Assembly (NCBI GenBank): GCA_030642635.1
Contig: DAOWNK010000088.1
Coordinates: 1 to 10,809 of the forward strand
From: Pirellulales bacterium
GTDB taxonomy: Bacteria; Planctomycetota; Planctomycetia; Pirellulales; Thermoguttaceae
DNA length: 10,809 nucleotides
Direction: 5' to 3'
A model generated the notes under the pieces. That model had not been told where the DNA came from. It did no database searches and was given only the letters and a program-made list of their open reading frames with translations. Made by a program: the position numbers and the translations under genes. Positions 1-6,114 of the stretch are shown here, piece after piece (within the stretch, counting starts at the first letter, position 1; each line of letters starts with the position of its first letter).

Positions 1-49
1 CCTGATGAAGGTTCCGGTGCGATGGTTGATTAGGGGCTGTTGTGTTCAT
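1..49 (-). CDS. possible 5' end of a leftward gene, cut by window edge
   Basis: An ATG read on the minus strand at 49-47 opens a frame without a stop to the window edge, giving about 16 residues (MNTTAPNQPSHRNLHQ). It would lie 74 bp downstream of the DUF6677-like gene on the same strand. Upstream there is only a weak purine stretch (AAAAGTAAG) as a ribosome binding site. Sixteen open codons are not statistically meaningful, and no family can be recognised. It is listed because the position and strand would suit the next gene of a minus-strand operon. Confidence 0.25.
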   Translation of the reverse strand, partial: MNTTAPNQPSHRNLHQ

Positions 50-123
50 GACTTACTTTTAGCGCAAACCCGACATAATGTCCAGTCATCATTCGTGATT
101 TCTGGTGCATGTTAGGGATTTTT
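50..123. other. short intergenic gap with a small palindrome
   Basis: No gene is seen here. The perfect 5-1-5 palindrome GACATAATGTC lies at 72-82, and a weak four-bp stem with a TTCG loop (ATCA/TGAT) lies at 88-99. Neither is followed by a convincing T-run in the minus direction, so I cannot call a terminator for the DUF6677-like gene. The palindrome could be a regulator site for a gene to the left, but at 11 bp it may be chance. Confidence 0.3.
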
Positions 124-714
124 TCACAAGCTCTGACCACTCTCGTCCTTACTGTCGTCTTCTTCATCGTCCTTTTTTGCTGTTTCGCTGAAGACCGGCC
201 CGCCCCATGCGTCGTAAATTGCCAGCACGTTCAACAACCCGGCGATCATCGTATAGACGGTTCCCAACTCGAAATAGCGGTGCAACTCGCGGTGCAGCAT
301 GTGAGATGTAGGCTGGCCGATGTTCGGGTCGTCGCGATCACATTGTTCCTGTCGCGGCGGGGCCATAAAGCCGTTAAGCAATACTTTTCGGTGGTTGCTC
401 ATCCGATTGGCTTGCACCAGGGCAGGCAGGGCGGGCAGGCCGACCGCTACCTGGCAGATGTACGGCAATCGTTTCTCTCCGGTTCGCCATGAAAAATACA
501 CCACCCGACCCCAACCGAGCGTACTGCCGCCGCCTAAGTAACATCCGTAAACGAAGGTTCCCATAATACAGACGAAAAACAGCGTCGCCTTGGCCCAGCG
601 CCGTTGGTACAGGTGGCCCAGGCCGGGGATCAGCCAGGCCAAAAACGCCGCTAACGCCGGGTCCTTCAGATCGACCGATTCCTGGGCGGCCTTCTGTTCT
701 GGGTTGATAGACAC
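124..714 (-). CDS. DUF6677-like small membrane protein
   Basis: The predicted product has 196 residues and no known reaction. The start is a GTG at 714. It is favoured because a strong GGAGGG ribosome binding site lies at 721-726, six bases upstream on the minus strand. Residues 18-60 (LKDPALAAFLAWLIPGLGHL, then Y-Q-x-R, then a hydrophobic run) resemble the TM2/DUF6677 hairpin: a first helix with P-G-x-G-H-x-Y, a short basic turn, and a second helix at about 43-61. A C-terminal membrane-proximal block at about 145-172 carries LGTVYTMIAGLLNVLAIYDA followed by WGGP, which I know as a conserved signature of planctomycete DUF6677 proteins. The tail (178-196) is highly acidic (K-K-D-D-E-E-D-D). 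It is divergent from the LacI gene, so a shared regulatory region is possible. The family assignment is fairly secure; the role is unknown. Confidence 0.85.
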   Translation of the reverse strand: MSINPEQKAAQESVDLKDPALAAFLAWLIPGLGHLYQRRWAKATLFFVCIMGTFVYGCYLGGGSTLGWGRVVYFSWRTGEKRLPYICQVAVGLPALPALVQANRMSNHRKVLLNGFMAPPRQEQCDRDDPNIGQPTSHMLHRELHRYFELGTVYTMIAGLLNVLAIYDAWGGPVFSETAKKDDEEDDSKDESGQSL

Positions 715-720
715 GTGTGG

Positions 721-726
721 CCCTCC
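721..726 (-). promoter_or_regulatory. Shine-Dalgarno that fixes the GTG start at 714
   Basis: Read on the minus strand, GGAGGG lies six bases before the GTG. No ATG in that frame offers comparable spacing, so this site decides the start of the DUF6677-like gene. Confidence 0.75.
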
Positions 727-732
727 GGTAAG

Positions 733-756
733 TGATAATAATTACGTGGATTATCA
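733..756. promoter_or_regulatory. 7-bp inverted repeat, operator-like
   Basis: TGATAAT at 733-739 and ATTATCA at 750-756 form a perfect 7-bp inverted repeat with a 10-bp spacer. The arm centres are 17 bp apart, close to two helical turns. The repeat begins 19 bp upstream of the DUF6677-like start codon, in the divergent region shared with the LacI gene. It is rich in A/T and overlaps possible -10 sequences for the leftward gene, so binding here would be expected to affect that promoter. The binding protein is unknown. Confidence 0.4.
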
Positions 757-826
757 ATTCTAGCTCCCGCCGGTGATGTTGTCAGTGGGGTGTTGTGGCA
801 GTTTCACCAGCCAATTTTCCACATGG

Positions 827-847
827 CGGGTGGCACAGCGCCACCCG
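827..847. repeat. GGTGGC/GCCACC hairpin upstream of the LacI gene
   Basis: Arms CGGGTGGC (827-834) and GCCACCCG (840-847) pair perfectly over 8 bp around a five-base loop. No T-run follows on either strand, so it is not a standard intrinsic terminator. The inner six bases of each arm recur in the hairpin at 8477-8496, which suggests a dispersed palindromic repeat. Confidence 0.6.
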
Positions 848-853
848 GGCTTA

Positions 854-865
854 TGCAAATTTGCA
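854..865. promoter_or_regulatory. 12-bp perfect palindrome, candidate LacI-type operator
   Basis: TGCAAATTTGCA is perfectly self-complementary and lies 67 bp upstream of the LacI start codon, just upstream of the proposed -35 box. It has the TGnAA...TTnCA outline of LacI-family operators, but the centre is AT rather than the usual CG. LacI-family genes are commonly autoregulated, so this is a reasonable operator candidate. The assignment is inferred from position and symmetry only. Confidence 0.5.
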
Positions 866-881
866 CAATAACTTCAATGAT

Positions 882-892
882 TTTGCAGCAAA
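882..892. promoter_or_regulatory. second TTTGC-type palindrome upstream of the LacI gene
   Basis: TTTGCAGCAAA is an 11-bp palindrome (5-1-5) sharing the TTTGC half-site with the palindrome at 854-865. The two centres are about 27.5 bp apart. It sits immediately upstream of the candidate -35 box at 897-902, a position suited to repression or cooperative binding. Confidence 0.4.
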
Positions 893-896
893 GTTC

Positions 897-924
897 TTGC
901 AATCGTCGGCATGGCGCGATAATA
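897..924 (+). promoter_or_regulatory. candidate promoter for a leaderless LacI mRNA
   Basis: TTGCAA (897-902, four of six matches to TTGACA), a 16-bp spacer and GATAAT (919-924, five of six matches to TATAAT) form a plausible housekeeping promoter. Transcription would begin about 6-8 bases after the -10 box, at or next to the ATG at 932. No Shine-Dalgarno is present in that gap, so the message would be leaderless. This is a motif call without experimental support. Confidence 0.4.
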
Positions 925-931
925 TCAAGCC

Positions 932-2020
932 ATGAGAGTCACTCTGCAAGATGTCGCTTCTGCCGTGGACATGTCCGTCAGTACCGTAAGTCGGGCACTG
1001 AATAGCCATCCTGCGATCAGCCCGGCGAGCACATCGAAGGTCCGGCGCGTTGCAGCCAAAATGAACTATCAACGTCCACAGTCGCACAGATACCGTGTGG
1101 ACGCAGTTTCGCCACTGACAAAGAAGAATATTGCCGTAGTCCCGTTGGGAATGGACCGGTCGTTGGTAGCATTGCCAGCAGTGGCTTCTTCACTTGCGGG
1201 AGTGGAAGCCGCACTTTCGCAGGCCGGCGCCAACGTGCTGTTGGGCCACGTGCCCGACTTGCAGTTCACACCGCCGAACCTGAAGAACAATACCCTCGAC
1301 GGTGTAATACTGGCCGGTGCGTCGCAGGGCGACCGGATTGCAAGAGCAAGCAGCCCATTGTTGGACAGATTGCGGCAGTTGCCTTCAGTTTGGGTACTGT
1401 GTCGGCCGGTCGGTTGCTGTGGCGATGCGGTCGTCTCGAACGATTTTGCCACCGGCTCTATGGCCGCCGAGTACCTGATTGCCCAAGGGCATCGTCGTTT
1501 GGCGTTTGTCAATCCCAAGCCGGATCATCTGTTGTTCATGCGTCGCGAGGACGGTTTTGTTGCGACTGCCCGGCGGTTGGGCGCGGAGGTTCAGAGTTTT
1601 TGCGAGTCGCCGCCGGAGGGTTGGCAGCTTCCGCTCAAACCGCCTCTGCACGTCGAGGCGGTCCAGAAGTTGGTCGACGATTTGCTGGCGGCAAGTCCCC
1701 GTCCGACTGCCGTTTTCGCCGCCGCCGACAGCGTGGCCACGCTGGTCTACCGTGCACTGTCGGTCCGCAAGTTGCGAGTCGGCCGCGATATGAGCATTAT
1801 TTCCGGCAACAACGATTACTCGCTTATCGCCGGATTACATCCTAATTTAACCACGTTCGACATCCACGCACACGAACTCGGCCGGCTGGCCGTCCGCCAG
1901 CTCGCCATGCGCATGGCCGAGAGGGACCAACGACCGGACACCGAACTGATGATAGAGCCGACCCTGGTCGAGGGCGGGTCGGTGGTTACTATTGACTCGC
2001 CCATCTTAACTGACAACTAA
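932..2020 (+). CDS. LacI-family transcriptional regulator
   Basis: The product has 362 residues, near the usual 330-360 for the family. Residues 4-24 (TLQDVASAVDMSVSTVSRAL) form a textbook LacI helix-turn-helix, followed by N-x-H-P-A-I-S and R-R-V-A-A-K-M-N-Y at 38-46. The rest is a periplasmic-binding-protein-like sugar sensor: N-I-A-V-V at 66-70, the DGVILAG strand at 123-129, AEYLIAQGHRRLAFV at 179-193, and FDIHAHELGRLAVRQLAMRM at 309-328, which is the usual C-terminal block. The stretch after NY (RPQSHRYRVDAV) lacks the canonical hinge-helix pattern (P-N-x-x-A-R-x-L), which may alter operator recognition. There is no ribosome binding site. It lies 37 bp upstream of the DJ-1/PfpI gene and is probably the local regulator of the 2058-4939 genes. 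The effector is unknown. Confidence 0.93.
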   Translation: MRVTLQDVASAVDMSVSTVSRALNSHPAISPASTSKVRRVAAKMNYQRPQSHRYRVDAVSPLTKKNIAVVPLGMDRSLVALPAVASSLAGVEAALSQAGANVLLGHVPDLQFTPPNLKNNTLDGVILAGASQGDRIARASSPLLDRLRQLPSVWVLCRPVGCCGDAVVSNDFATGSMAAEYLIAQGHRRLAFVNPKPDHLLFMRREDGFVATARRLGAEVQSFCESPPEGWQLPLKPPLHVEAVQKLVDDLLAASPRPTAVFAAADSVATLVYRALSVRKLRVGRDMSIISGNNDYSLIAGLHPNLTTFDIHAHELGRLAVRQLAMRMAERDQRPDTELMIEPTLVEGGSVVTIDSPILTDN

Positions 2021-2029
2021 TTACTGCAA

Positions 2030-2043
2030 AGCCGCAAGCGGCT
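2030..2043. repeat. AGCCGCAAGCGGCT hairpin
   Basis: A perfect palindrome with a CAAG loop lies in the 37-bp gap between the LacI and DJ-1/PfpI genes, ending just before the latter's Shine-Dalgarno. Its 12-base core GCCGCAAGCGGC recurs exactly at 6115-6126. No T-run follows, so read-through into the next gene is expected. It could be an mRNA stabiliser or processing site, or a dispersed repeat. Confidence 0.65.
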
Positions 2044-2057
2044 GAGAAAGGAAAAAC

Positions 2058-2633
2058 ATGCCCAAGGTCCTGATGCCCATTGGCGATGCCACTGAAGCAA
2101 TGGACACGTTGTATCCGTTTTTCCGGATTGCGGAGGACGATTTCGAGGTCGTCGTGGCCGGTCCGGAAGCGCGGCTTTATCACATGGTTCTGCACGAGAT
2201 TCCACCCAACGCCGATGTGCCTTGGGACATTACCCAGGAGCGGCCCGGCTACCACATTAAGGCGACCGTCGCCTTCCGGGACGTTGACCCGGCGGATTAC
2301 GCCGGTATGTTTGTCTCCGGCGGCCGGGCGCCGGAATATCTTCGCTACGACAAGGACCTGATGCGTATCACACGTCACTTTTTCAAGGCCAACAAGCCGG
2401 TGGCCGTCGTTTGTCACGGCATCGAAATCGTCAGCGCCGCCGACTGCATTCGCGGCCGCACGGTAACCACCGTGGCCAAGTGTGCTTTGGATGCCGAGCA
2501 AGGCGGCGCCAAGTACGTCGACCAGCCGGTCGTGGTGGACGGCAACCTGGTCACCGCACGTGTATGGGGGGACAATACGCCGCTGATGAAGACATTTATG
2601 AAGATGCTCAATGCGGCCAGAAAGGGAGGTTAG
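2058..2633 (+). CDS. DJ-1/PfpI family protein
   Basis: The product has 191 residues, typical for a single-domain DJ-1/PfpI (class I glutamine amidotransferase-like) protein. The start follows AAAGGA at 2047-2052, with a five-base spacer. Visible family features are K-V-L-M-P-I-G-D at 3-10; a candidate acidic partner E13; FVSGGRAPEYLR at 85-96; the nucleophile elbow VVCHG with Cys119 and His120; AADC...RGRTVTT at 128-138; and VVVDGNLVTAR at 158-168. Members act as glyoxalases, deglycases, peptidases or chaperones, so the substrate cannot be named. There is no signal peptide, so a cytoplasmic location is likely. The stop codon is five bases before the next ATG, and the next gene's Shine-Dalgarno lies in its last codons, indicating tight coupling. 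In a sugar operon it could detoxify reactive dicarbonyl by-products (inference). Confidence 0.9.
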   Translation: MPKVLMPIGDATEAMDTLYPFFRIAEDDFEVVVAGPEARLYHMVLHEIPPNADVPWDITQERPGYHIKATVAFRDVDPADYAGMFVSGGRAPEYLRYDKDLMRITRHFFKANKPVAVVCHGIEIVSAADCIRGRTVTTVAKCALDAEQGGAKYVDQPVVVDGNLVTARVWGDNTPLMKTFMKMLNAARKGG

Positions 2634-2638
2634 AAGCC

Positions 2639-3568
2639 ATGCTTAATCGTCGAGAGATGTGTCGGCTGCTGGCGGCCGGTCCTGCGGCATTTGCCCTGGG
2701 TGCCGGTTCGTTTGCCGCGGAAAAGAAGAAGCCGTTCGCGCTGCGTTACGTTTTTGCCTCGAGCATGTACGGCAAGATGAAATTGGATGACATCCTGCCC
2801 GAGGTCCGCAAGACCGGGACGGAATACATAGACCTTTGGCCGGAACACCACGCCAACCAACGCGAGCAGATGGAGGCGATGGGCCACGATAAGTTCGCCG
2901 AGTTGCTCCGGAAGTACAACGTCAAGTTAGGTATGACCACTCGTTTCGACCTTGGGCCGTTTGGGCAACAAGACGAGATGCGGGTGCTTCGCCGGTTCGG
3001 CGCCGGCCTGGTGGTAACAGGTGCTCCTCGCCCGAAAGGTTTGCCGGAGAAAGAGGAAAAGGCGGCTATCAAGCAGTTCGTCGAGCAGATGAAGCCGCAC
3101 GTAGCGGTGGCCGAAAAGTTGGGCGTGGCGATCGGCATCGAAAACCATCGTGGGTTTTTAGTCAACTCACCGGATGCGATACGATACTTCGCCGAACTGG
3201 CCCGATCGCCAAACTTGGGCGTCGCGCTGGCGCCGTATCACCTGCCGCAAGACCCGCGGCTGCTAGCCGGACTGATCGAGGACCTTGGCCCCAATTTGGT
3301 GCACTTTTACGCCTGGCAGTACGGCCAAGGTTGCATGAAAAAACTGCCCAAGCCGCAAGAGCTGGAGCAGATGCCCGGCCGTGGAAAACTGGACTTCGTG
3401 CCGATAGTGGCTGCAATGAAGAAGATCGACTACCGGGGCTGGACCGAGATATTCATGCACCCGACGCCACGAGGAATTCCAATCATGCCGATCGTTGGGC
3501 AGGTCGCTGAAGAAATCAACCACGCCCGCGAATACCTGGAGGGATGTCTCAGCCGGGTAAACGCATGA
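2639..3568 (+). CDS. secreted TIM-barrel sugar isomerase/epimerase-like protein
   Basis: The product has 309 residues. I chose the ATG at 2639, not the in-frame ATG at 2411, because GGGAGGT (2624-2630) lies eight bases upstream and the earlier start would overlap most of the DJ-1/PfpI gene. The N-terminus has twin arginines (N-R-R-E-M at 3-7) and a small hydrophobic run ending in SFAAEKK near residue 30, so it is probably Tat-exported, though RREMC is not a perfect Tat box. The body is a xylose-isomerase-like/AP-endonuclease-2 barrel: TEYIDLWPEHH (61-71), LGVAIGIENHRGF (161-173) with E168, N169 and H170 as likely metal or substrate ligands, LVHFYAWQYGQG (220-231), and GWTEIFMHPTPRG (267-279) with E270 and H274. 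Barrels of this family isomerise, epimerise or hydrate sugars and inositols. Pairing with the Gfo/Idh gene 45 bp downstream suggests sequential steps on one sugar. Confidence 0.88.
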   Translation: MLNRREMCRLLAAGPAAFALGAGSFAAEKKKPFALRYVFASSMYGKMKLDDILPEVRKTGTEYIDLWPEHHANQREQMEAMGHDKFAELLRKYNVKLGMTTRFDLGPFGQQDEMRVLRRFGAGLVVTGAPRPKGLPEKEEKAAIKQFVEQMKPHVAVAEKLGVAIGIENHRGFLVNSPDAIRYFAELARSPNLGVALAPYHLPQDPRLLAGLIEDLGPNLVHFYAWQYGQGCMKKLPKPQELEQMPGRGKLDFVPIVAAMKKIDYRGWTEIFMHPTPRGIPIMPIVGQVAEEINHAREYLEGCLSRVNA

Positions 3569-3584
3569 AACACACCAAATTCAG

Positions 3585-3628
3585 TAATTCCAAATTTTCC
3601 AAGGAATTCAAAAATGACTAATTCCAAA
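3585..3628 (+). promoter_or_regulatory. AATTCC repeats able to pair with the Gfo/Idh ribosome binding site
   Basis: TAATTCCAAA occurs twice, at 3585-3594 and 3619-3628, on either side of the Shine-Dalgarno AAGGAA (3601-3606) and the ATG at 3614. The ribosome-site segment GGAATT (3603-3608) is complementary to AATTCC in both copies, so it could be masked from either side. The stems are only six A/T-rich base pairs, so the effect may be modest. Confidence 0.35.
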
Positions 3629-4939
3629 CAAACCCGTCGTAATTTTCTCAAAACATCGGCCGGAGCGTTGGCCGCCGGTGCGACGCCGCCGTACGTCTTT
3701 ACGGCCAATGCCGATGAGAACGATAAACCGAAATCGAAAAACGACCGATTCCGGATCGGAGCGATCGGCATGAGATACCAGGGGACTGTGATCGCCAAGA
3801 AAGCGGCGGCGTATGGCGACGTTGTGGCCATTTGCGACGTCGACCGCCAGATCGCCGAAAAGGCCAAGGAAGATTTTGGCGGCAAGGCCGACTTGTACGA
3901 AGATTATCGCAAGATGTTCGAGCGCAAGAACCTCGACGTGATCACCATTGGCGCACCCGACCATTGGCACACCGCTATGGCCGTCGATGCCTGTCGGGCC
4001 GGAAAAGATGTCTACTGCGAGAAGCCGCTGACGCTGACAATCGACGAGGGCAAACTGCTTTGCAAGGTGGTCAAGGACACCGGCCGGGTGTTTCAGGTTG
4101 GCAGTTGGCAGAGGAGTGACTGCCGATTCCGGTTGGGTTGCGAAATAATCCGAGCCGGACGTATCGGAAAACTGCGAAAAGTGACTGTCACGCTGGGGAA
4201 AAACAAGCAGGGTGGGCCGTTCAAAATCGAGCAACCACCGACACACTTAAACTGGGACATGTGGCAAGGCCAAACTCCTGCTGTGCCTTATATCAAGGAG
4301 CGGTGTCACTACACATTCCGCTGGTGGTACGAATACTCCGGCGGACAGATAACCGACTGGGGTGCACATCACGTTGACATCGCCCAATGGGGTATGAACA
4401 TGGACGCCTCGGGCCCGGTGGAAATCGACGGCAAGGCGAAGTTCCCGAACATTCCCAACGGCTACAACGTGGCAATCGACTTTGAAGCCAAAATGGTCTA
4501 TCCGAATGGCGTCGAGATGGTGATCTTGGACCACGGTCGCAATGGTGTCATGTTGGAGGGCGAGAAAGGCCGAGTATTTGTTAACCGCGGAACGGTGGCC
4601 GGTAAGCCGATCGATGACCTTCAGTACAATCCGTTTCCGCGTGAACAGTATCGGCTCTATGCCCACGACAACCTCACACGCCCTCCAAGATCAGGCAAGT
4701 TGGATGCGATCGTCAACCACATGGGCAACTTCTTCGACTGCATCAAGACCCGCAACACACCGATCTCCGACGTGGTCAGCCAGCACCGTTCGGTCAGCGT
4801 CTGCCATTTGGCAAACATCTCGATGCGGTTGGGACGCAAGCTGAAGTGGGATTTGGAGAAGGAGTTGTTCGTCGGCGACGACGAGGCCAACGGCATGCTA
4901 AGCCGCGAGCAACGCAAACCGTATCAGATCGAAACATAG
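3614..4939 (+). CDS. Tat-exported Gfo/Idh/MocA oxidoreductase
   Basis: The product has 441 residues and is an NAD(P)-dependent sugar or inositol dehydrogenase-like enzyme. The start follows AAGGAA at 3601-3606. A clear Tat signal is present: TRRNFLKTSAG at 7-17, then AGALAAGATPP. The Rossmann domain spans about 46-165, with I-G-A-I-G-M-R-Y-Q-G at 48-57, VAICDVD at 71-77, APDHWHTAMAVDACRAGKDV at 114-133 and the family signature EKPLTLTIDEGK at 136-147 with catalytic Lys137. The C-terminal domain includes TFRWWYEYSGGQITDWGAHH (234-253) with His252, His253 and Asp255, and the end pattern HRSVSVCHLANISMRLGRKL (391-410). The middle glycine of GxGxxG is Arg54; I believe this is usual in the 'MRYQG' subfamily. 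It is the last gene of the putative operon. The substrate is unknown; a role outside the cytoplasm with a tightly bound cofactor is plausible. Confidence 0.95.
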   Translation: MTNSKQTRRNFLKTSAGALAAGATPPYVFTANADENDKPKSKNDRFRIGAIGMRYQGTVIAKKAAAYGDVVAICDVDRQIAEKAKEDFGGKADLYEDYRKMFERKNLDVITIGAPDHWHTAMAVDACRAGKDVYCEKPLTLTIDEGKLLCKVVKDTGRVFQVGSWQRSDCRFRLGCEIIRAGRIGKLRKVTVTLGKNKQGGPFKIEQPPTHLNWDMWQGQTPAVPYIKERCHYTFRWWYEYSGGQITDWGAHHVDIAQWGMNMDASGPVEIDGKAKFPNIPNGYNVAIDFEAKMVYPNGVEMVILDHGRNGVMLEGEKGRVFVNRGTVAGKPIDDLQYNPFPREQYRLYAHDNLTRPPRSGKLDAIVNHMGNFFDCIKTRNTPISDVVSQHRSVSVCHLANISMRLGRKLKWDLEKELFVGDDEANGMLSREQRKPYQIET

Positions 4940-4969
4940 AAAAGAGAATGCGGTTTACCCATATATTAT

Positions 4970-4989
4970 CCCCGGATTGCAATCCGGGG
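4970..4989. terminator. 20-bp perfect palindrome between convergent genes
   Basis: CCCCGGATTGCAATCCGGGG is perfectly self-complementary and lies between the Gfo/Idh stop (4939) and the end of the convergent UroD-like gene (5034). A stem of about 8 bp with a GC-rich base could stop transcription from both sides. A strong T-run is missing on the plus strand (CTTTGGG follows). On the minus strand the next bases are ATAATATATGGG, A/T-rich rather than a T-tract. It may instead be a dispersed palindromic repeat that also limits convergent transcripts. Confidence 0.5.
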
Positions 4990-5033
4990 GCTTTGGGATG
5001 TGATTTATTCAACCTTCTCAATTCCACCTCCGC

Positions 5034-6074
5034 CTACAGATGCATCGGCAGCGGCGCCATCCACTGTTCAAAAACGGCGATGATATTCTGGATCGGCACC
5101 TCGGCATCCCACCGGCATTGGGCGATGATGCCTCCGTTGCCGAAGTCCAGTGCCCGGCGTACCCTTAACACTGCCTTGCGAATCTCATCGAGAGAGCCGA
5201 ACGGCAAAATGCGTTGTCGGTCGATTTCTCCCCAAAATGTCACCCGGCCGCGATACCGCTTAGCCAACTGCTCGATGTTCATTGAGAACAGTTGTGTATG
5301 AACGGCGTCGATGTCGATTCGGACCAGGTCGCCGAATATATTACCGACGTTTCCATTGGTCCGGAAAAATACGAACTCATCTTTGGCATGGAGGATTTTA
5401 CAGTACTCGCGATAGAACGGTTTGAAGACGTTCCGCCAGAGTGCCGATTCGAGCAGCAGTGCGTCGTCCGAGCCGAGATCGTCACGGATTATAACGCCGT
5501 CAACGTCCGTTTCCGCCCACATCTCCATTTCGCGGCACGAGAAGTCATGAAGCATCTCCAATAGTGTTTCGGTATGTTTATTGCCGGATTGCAAATCGGC
5601 CGCAGCGGCGTCGAAACCGCGCAGGAAACATAGGCGATTAAACGGCAGTACTTGTGTTTCGACCAGTACGAACCGGCTGACATCGGCGCATTGCCGATTG
5701 ACCGCATCGAGTTTTGCCCGAACCTGCTTGCCGTCCTCGACAAGCTCGAACGGCGGTTTGTATTCGGCGATTTGCTTACGGTCGGCCAGAGGCGAATCCT
5801 CGATCTCACAGACGGCGCCCTGGTGCGAGACGCGCCACGTGCAGCCCCATGCGTCGGTGTATCGGCCTGTGCGATTGGGACTGCCCCTGCCACGTTTTCC
5901 ATATGGGTACTTAAAATCTGCTCGGATGATATCGCTTGGGAAACGCAGTTGCACCTCGGCCAACTCGTCGGCACATGCGGCTTTCACCTCCGGCGAGGGC
6001 CACAAGTCTCGCGGCGCCCGCTCGACCAACTCGTGGTTCAGGGTATTGATAACAAGGTCTCTGGAGGTCGTCAT
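5034..6074 (-). CDS. uroporphyrinogen decarboxylase-like (URO-D family) protein
   Basis: The product has 346 residues. The fold is that of URO-D/methylcobamide:CoM methyltransferase proteins. Visible blocks are the N-terminal TTSRDLVINTLNHELVERAPRD pattern (2-23), DAWGCTW (74-80), SPLAD (94-98), FNRLCFLRGFDAAAADL (145-161), VDGVIIRDDLGSDDALLLES (191-210), LWRNVFKPFYREYCKILH (212-229), NGNVGNIFGDL (240-250) and GRVTFWGEIDRQRIL (276-290). The last blocks are typical of the non-haem URO-D paralogues common in planctomycetes, Lentisphaerae and Verrucomicrobia. Where many corrinoid-methyltransferase members show H-x-C or H-x-D before G, this protein reads F-R-T-N-G (237-241), so a zinc site at that place is doubtful. 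It probably does not make haem. It diverges from the symporter gene, 181 bp away. The Shine-Dalgarno is weak. The substrate is unknown. Confidence 0.85.
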   Translation of the reverse strand: MTTSRDLVINTLNHELVERAPRDLWPSPEVKAACADELAEVQLRFPSDIIRADFKYPYGKRGRGSPNRTGRYTDAWGCTWRVSHQGAVCEIEDSPLADRKQIAEYKPPFELVEDGKQVRAKLDAVNRQCADVSRFVLVETQVLPFNRLCFLRGFDAAAADLQSGNKHTETLLEMLHDFSCREMEMWAETDVDGVIIRDDLGSDDALLLESALWRNVFKPFYREYCKILHAKDEFVFFRTNGNVGNIFGDLVRIDIDAVHTQLFSMNIEQLAKRYRGRVTFWGEIDRQRILPFGSLDEIRKAVLRVRRALDFGNGGIIAQCRWDAEVPIQNIIAVFEQWMAPLPMHL

Positions 6075-6114
6075 AATGTCCGTCCGTTACAGGCATCAAT
6101 GTTTTTCGTACTAA

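Noticed and set aside
109..492. Plus-strand open frame opposite the DUF6677-like gene
   Set aside because: It mirrors a recognisable gene on the other strand and has no ribosome binding site or family resemblance.
2411..2638. Upstream extension of the sugar isomerase-like frame to an ATG at 2411
   Set aside because: It overlaps the DJ-1/PfpI gene in another frame, gives arginine-rich low-complexity sequence, and ignores the strong GGGAGGT before the ATG at 2639, where the signal peptide begins.
4938..5033. Possible small RNA or further gene in the convergent gap
   Set aside because: Apart from the palindrome there is no promoter, open frame or conserved RNA shape that I can recognise.
5584..5594. 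Eleven bases (CCGGATTGCAA) shared with half of the 4970-4989 palindrome
   Set aside because: It lies inside the UroD-like coding sequence without full symmetry, so it is probably chance.
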